Source of the DNA: Mycobacterium sp. ST-F2
GTDB lineage: Bacteria > Actinomycetota > Actinomycetes > Mycobacteriales > Mycobacteriaceae
Direction of reading: 5' to 3'
NCBI RefSeq assembly: GCF_001905655.1
Contig: NZ_JMHT01000023.1
Span: 1-64,000 of the forward strand
DNA: 64,000 bases
The position numbers and the translations under genes are program-made. Positions 60,995 to 64,000 of this stretch are shown piece after piece; position 1 is the first letter of the stretch; the number at the start of each line of letters is the position of its first letter. The notes below the pieces were generated by a model. That model did no database searches. It saw only the letters and a program-made list of their open reading frames with translations, and had not been told where the DNA came from.

Positions 60995-61336
60995 GTGCCC
61001 GAAACCGACCGTCCCGAGAGGGTTGCCCCCACCGGGGAGCAGTTCCTCGCCATGCAAGCCAGCCCCGAGTTCCAGGAATTGCGAACCAGGCTGCGCCGCT
61101 TCGTGTTTCCGATGACCGCGTTCTTCCTGGTGTGGTACGGCCTCTACGTCGCACTCGGGGCCTTCGCCCATGACTTCATGGCCATCCGGGTGTTCGGCAA
61201 CATCAACGTCGGACTGTTGATCGGATTGGGCCAGTTCCTGACGACGTTCGTCATCACCGGGCTGTACGTGCGTTTCGCCAACCGCGAGCTCGACCCGCGG
61301 GCCAGCGCCATCCGTGACGAGCTCGAGGGCGCCTGA
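60995..61336 (+). CDS. DUF485 membrane protein (YjcH-like)
   Basis: This 113-residue protein has two membrane helices (about 38-58: FPMTAFFLVWYGLYVAL, and 70-95: INVGLLIGLGQFLTTFVITGLYV) and short polar ends, the usual DUF485 layout. Such proteins precede acetate permeases, as here. The start is GTG at 60995 with CAGGAG 8-9 nt upstream. Its TGA overlaps the transporter's ATG (TGATG), so the two are coupled. The role with the permease is not known. Confidence 0.9.
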   Translation: MPETDRPERVAPTGEQFLAMQASPEFQELRTRLRRFVFPMTAFFLVWYGLYVALGAFAHDFMAIRVFGNINVGLLIGLGQFLTTFVITGLYVRFANRELDPRASAIRDELEGA

Positions 61337-62967
61337 TGCACACCACCGTTCTCGCCGCCGCGACCGTCGGCAACCCCGTCGCCAACATCGGCATCTTCAG
61401 TGTGTTCGTCATCGTGACGATGGTCGTGGTCATCAAGGCCAGCAAGCGCAACGCCACCGCCGACGAGTTCTTCACCGGCGGCCGCGGTTTCTCCGGTCCG
61501 CAGAACGGCATCGCCATCGCCGGCGACTACCTGTCGGCCGCGAGCTTCCTCGGCATTGCCGGAGCCATCGCCGTCTACGGCTATGACGGCTTCCTGTACT
61601 CCATCGGCTTCCTGGTCGCCTGGCTGGTGGCGTTGCTGCTCGTGGCCGAATTGCTGCGCAACACAGGCAGATTCACCATGGCCGACGTACTGAGCTTCCG
61701 ACTCAAGCAGCGCCCGGTCCGGCTGGCGGCGGCCACCTCGACGCTGACGGTGTCGCTGTTCTACCTGCTGGCCCAGATGGCCGGGGCGGGCGGTCTCGTC
61801 GCCCTGCTGCTCGACGTGAAGAGCCGCGGCGGCCAGTCGATCGTCATCGCCGTCGTCGGCGTCCTGATGATCGTCTACGTGCTGGTCGGCGGCATGAAGG
61901 GCACCACGTGGGTGCAGATCATCAAAGCCGTGCTGCTGATCACGGGCGCCGCGCTGATGACGGTCATGGTGCTCGGCAAGTTCGGGTTCAACTTCTCCGA
62001 CATCCTCGGATCGGCGCAGTCCGCGATCTCGCACGCCACCACCAAGGGCGTGTCGAGCCGCGACGTCCTGGCCCCGGGCGCACAGTACGGCGGTTCGCTC
62101 ACCTCGAAGATCAACTTCGTGTCGCTGGCCCTGGCGCTGGTGCTGGGCACCGCGGGCCTGCCGCACGTGCTGATGCGCTTCTACACCGTGCCGACCGCGA
62201 AAGAGGCTCGGCGGTCGGTGGTTTGGGCGATCGCGCTGATCGGTGCCTTCTACCTCTTCACGCTGGTGCTCGGGTACGGCGCGGCCGCCCTGGTGGGCCC
62301 GGACCGGATCCTCAAGGCGGCCGGTGGAGTGAACTCCGCGGCTCCGCTGCTGGCATTCGAACTGGGCGGCGTGATCCTGCTCGGGGTCATCTCGGCGGTG
62401 GCGTTCGCGACGATCCTCGCGGTCGTGGCCGGCCTGACCATCACGGCGTCGGCCTCGTTCGCGCACGACATCTACGCCTCAGTCCTCAAGTCCCACAAGG
62501 TGACCGAGGACGAACAGGTGCGGGTATCCCGGATCACCGCGGTCGTGCTCGGCGTGTTCGCGATCGGGCTCGGCATCCTGGCCAACGGTCAGAACGTGGC
62601 GTTCCTGGTGGCCCTGGCGTTCGCAGTGGCGGCCGCGGCCAACCTGCCCACGATCCTGTACTCGCTGTACTGGAAGCGGTTCAACACCCGCGGCGCGCTG
62701 TGGAGCATGTACGGCGGCCTGATCTCGACCATCGTGCTGATCGTGTTCTCCCCCGCCGTGTCGGGCAGCAAGACGGCGATGATCCCGGGTGCGGACTTCG
62801 CGTTCTTCCCGCTGGCCAACCCGGGCATCGTGTCCATCCCGCTGGCGTTCCTGCTCGGCATCATCGGCACACTGACGTCGTCCGACACCGGGGACCCCGA
62901 GCGGAGTGCCGAGATGGAGGTGCGGTCGCTGACCGGCGTGGGCGCCGAGAAGCCCGTCGCGCACTAG
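61336..62967 (+). CDS. Sodium:solute symporter, ActP-like acetate/monocarboxylate permease
   Basis: This is a 543-residue SSS-family transporter with about 13 helices. GRGFSGPQNGIAIAGDYLSAASFLGIAGAIAVYGYDG, the VYVLVGGMKGTTWVQ block and MRFYTVPTAKEARRSV are characteristic of the ActP branch, which takes up acetate or similar short acids with sodium. The coupled DUF485 protein supports this. Pyruvate or propionate are alternatives. It converges on a TetR regulator gene with 7 bp between stops. Confidence 0.9.
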   Translation: MHTTVLAAATVGNPVANIGIFSVFVIVTMVVVIKASKRNATADEFFTGGRGFSGPQNGIAIAGDYLSAASFLGIAGAIAVYGYDGFLYSIGFLVAWLVALLLVAELLRNTGRFTMADVLSFRLKQRPVRLAAATSTLTVSLFYLLAQMAGAGGLVALLLDVKSRGGQSIVIAVVGVLMIVYVLVGGMKGTTWVQIIKAVLLITGAALMTVMVLGKFGFNFSDILGSAQSAISHATTKGVSSRDVLAPGAQYGGSLTSKINFVSLALALVLGTAGLPHVLMRFYTVPTAKEARRSVVWAIALIGAFYLFTLVLGYGAAALVGPDRILKAAGGVNSAAPLLAFELGGVILLGVISAVAFATILAVVAGLTITASASFAHDIYASVLKSHKVTEDEQVRVSRITAVVLGVFAIGLGILANGQNVAFLVALAFAVAAAANLPTILYSLYWKRFNTRGALWSMYGGLISTIVLIVFSPAVSGSKTAMIPGADFAFFPLANPGIVSIPLAFLLGIIGTLTSSDTGDPERSAEMEVRSLTGVGAEKPVAH

Positions 62968-62974
62968 GTCGCGG

Positions 62975-63592
62975 TCAGCGCATCGACTCCGCAGCCGGCT
63001 TGCCCGCCTGTCCTTGCAGCGCGGGCGGCAGGCTCGGCACGAAATGCCGTGCGGCGAAAGCACGGATCTCCTCGGCGCTGTCGAGCGCCTCGACGCTCGG
63101 CAACAGCAGCACCATCGCGGCGTAGCGCAAGATGGTGTCGGCCAGGTCGTTGACGGCCTGCTCGCCGATCCGGTCGGCGAACCCGTCCGGGAAGATGACA
63201 CGCAACGCCGCCGCCATCCGGCCGACCGCCGCGCCGTAGTGGCGCTGCATGAGTTCGATGACGAGCGCGGGTTCGTCGGTCATCATCCGGTTCAGGACGC
63301 GGTGCCGCCGGAACCGCAGGATCGACAGCGTGAACGCCTCGACATACAGATTCGACTGCGGCCCAGCCTCTTTCAGCTCGCGCGCGATGTCGTCGAACAG
63401 CACGACGTTCTCGCGCTCGACGACGGCGGCCACCAGCTCGTCGCGGTTCGCGAACCGCCGGTAGATGGTGGTGCGGCTGACGCCGGCCCGGCGCGCCACA
63501 TCGTCGAGCGCGACGCGGCGGAAGCCGTGCTGCTCGAACTCGACGAGCGCGGCGTCGAGGATCGCGGCCGTCGCGTCAGCGGGCACGCGCAT
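62975..63592 (-). CDS. TetR/AcrR-family transcriptional regulator
   Basis: This 205-residue regulator has an N-terminal three-helix DNA-binding domain (about 10-55; [25 protein letters not shown]) and a helical ligand domain with [18 protein letters not shown]. The ligand is unknown. ATG at 63592 is preferred, and an ATG at 63607 is possible. It overlaps the end of the upstream DUF2236 gene by 17 bp and is probably co-transcribed with it, so that gene is a likely target. Confidence 0.87.
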   Translation of the reverse strand: MRVPADATAAILDAALVEFEQHGFRRVALDDVARRAGVSRTTIYRRFANRDELVAAVVERENVVLFDDIARELKEAGPQSNLYVEAFTLSILRFRRHRVLNRMMTDEPALVIELMQRHYGAAVGRMAAALRVIFPDGFADRIGEQAVNDLADTILRYAAMVLLLPSVEALDSAEEIRAFAARHFVPSLPPALQGQAGKPAAESMR

Positions 63593-64000
63593 AGCCCTTC
63601 TGCGCAAAGCTGTTGTACCGCACCGACATCGGCAACCGGTCCCACACCCAGTTCACCGGCTTGGTGCGCCAGGCAGCGGCGAACAGCTGGTAGGCGCGCT
63701 CCTGCCGGTCGGACCAGGGCAGCTCCAGCAGGTCCCGCGCCCGCGGCGGGAGCCCACCGGTGGTCAGGAACGCCGCGACGGGGTTGAACACCACCGCGAT
63801 GACGCGCCACACCGCCGGGTTGACGGCCTTGGGCGCCGGAAAGCCTTTGGTCACATAGCCGACGCCGTACCGGGCCGTCTTGTGCGGCACCGCGACCTCG
63901 TTGATCATCCGGTCCCAGTACTCCTCGAATTCGGCGTAGGTGGCCGGCATGGGCCGGTCACTGACGCCGTAGCGGCGGTACCAGGTCTTGGACTCGAGGT
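63576..64000 (-). CDS. DUF2236 (MpaB-like oxygenase) family protein, C-terminal part, cut by window edge
   Basis: The frame is open from the window edge ([20 protein letters not shown]...) to the stop at 63576, so only the C-terminal 141 residues are seen. [32 protein letters not shown] and the end [13 protein letters not shown] are typical of the DUF2236/latex-clearing-protein-like family, which has a b-type haem or iron centre in studied members. The catalytic histidines would lie upstream. An internal ATG at 63950 is not the start. It overlaps the TetR gene. Confidence 0.82.
   Translation of the reverse strand, partial: LESKTWYRRYGVSDRPMPATYAEFEEYWDRMINEVAVPHKTARYGVGYVTKGFPAPKAVNPAVWRVIAVVFNPVAAFLTTGGLPPRARDLLELPWSDRQERAYQLFAAAWRTKPVNWVWDRLPMSVRYNSFAQKGYARAR

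Overview
The window is high-GC actinobacterial DNA and almost certainly comes from a Mycolicibacterium or Mycobacterium species. Evidence is the PPE-family protein, GTG/ATG starts with 4-bp stop-start overlaps, F420-type (Ddn-like) proteins, mycobacterial-type menaquinone genes, and a gene order that from memory follows M. tuberculosis Rv0524-Rv0563 read in the opposite direction. No tRNA, rRNA or CRISPR array was recognised.

Layout. 1-400: the end of an IS3-family insertion sequence cut by the window edge. 0.6-3.6 kb: a SulP transporter fused to a beta-carbonic anhydrase, then a Cys-rich DUF1326 gene preceded by two copper-type TACCC-N5-GGGTA operators. 4-16.5 kb: htpX, polyprenyl diphosphate synthase, menJ, an esterase, ppnP, a COG0523 metallochaperone coupled to menG, an SDR, mgtA, a DsbA-like lipoprotein, menD and bpoC. 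16.5-28.6 kb: an accessory block between bpoC and menC. It holds a DJ-1/PfpI protein resembling isonitrile hydratase, a GlxA-type AraC regulator, an HMA metal-binding protein, and the five isonitrile-lipopeptide genes (single-module NRPS, ACP, FadD10-like ligase, FcoT-like protein, Fe(II)/alpha-ketoglutarate oxidase), then PPE1 and a divergent methyltransferase. 28.6-36.5 kb: menC, an acyl-CoA ligase, an amidohydrolase and fadD8 divergent across a KstR-type operator, and a GntR/MFS pair. 36.5-50.9 kb: small membrane and F420-type genes, menB, bluB, an SDR, a VOC protein, the pitA unit, menE, a DUF4407 protein, an NMO, an MTA phosphorylase and menA. 50.9-57.8 kb: a MinD-like ATPase and the cytochrome c maturation operon hemL-pgm-resA-ccdA-resB-ccsB. 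57.8-64 kb: a dispersed repeat, two more Ddn-like proteins, an aminotransferase, an acetate-permease pair, a TetR regulator and a truncated DUF2236 gene.

Functionally the window carries most of the menaquinone pathway (menD, menC, menE, menB, menA, menG, menJ) with a prenyl chain synthase, and the system II cytochrome c assembly machinery that respiration also needs. The isonitrile-lipopeptide block, a predicted metal-acquisition (metallophore) system, sits inside the men region. A candidate isonitrile-consuming enzyme and a DJ-1-domain regulator lie just downstream of it.

Most convergent gene ends carry long, near-perfect hairpins without U-tracts. Many first genes show a TANNNT box exactly 6-7 nt before the start codon, as expected for leaderless transcripts. 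Coordinates of starts were chosen from overlaps, ribosome binding sites and remembered homologues. No database search was run.
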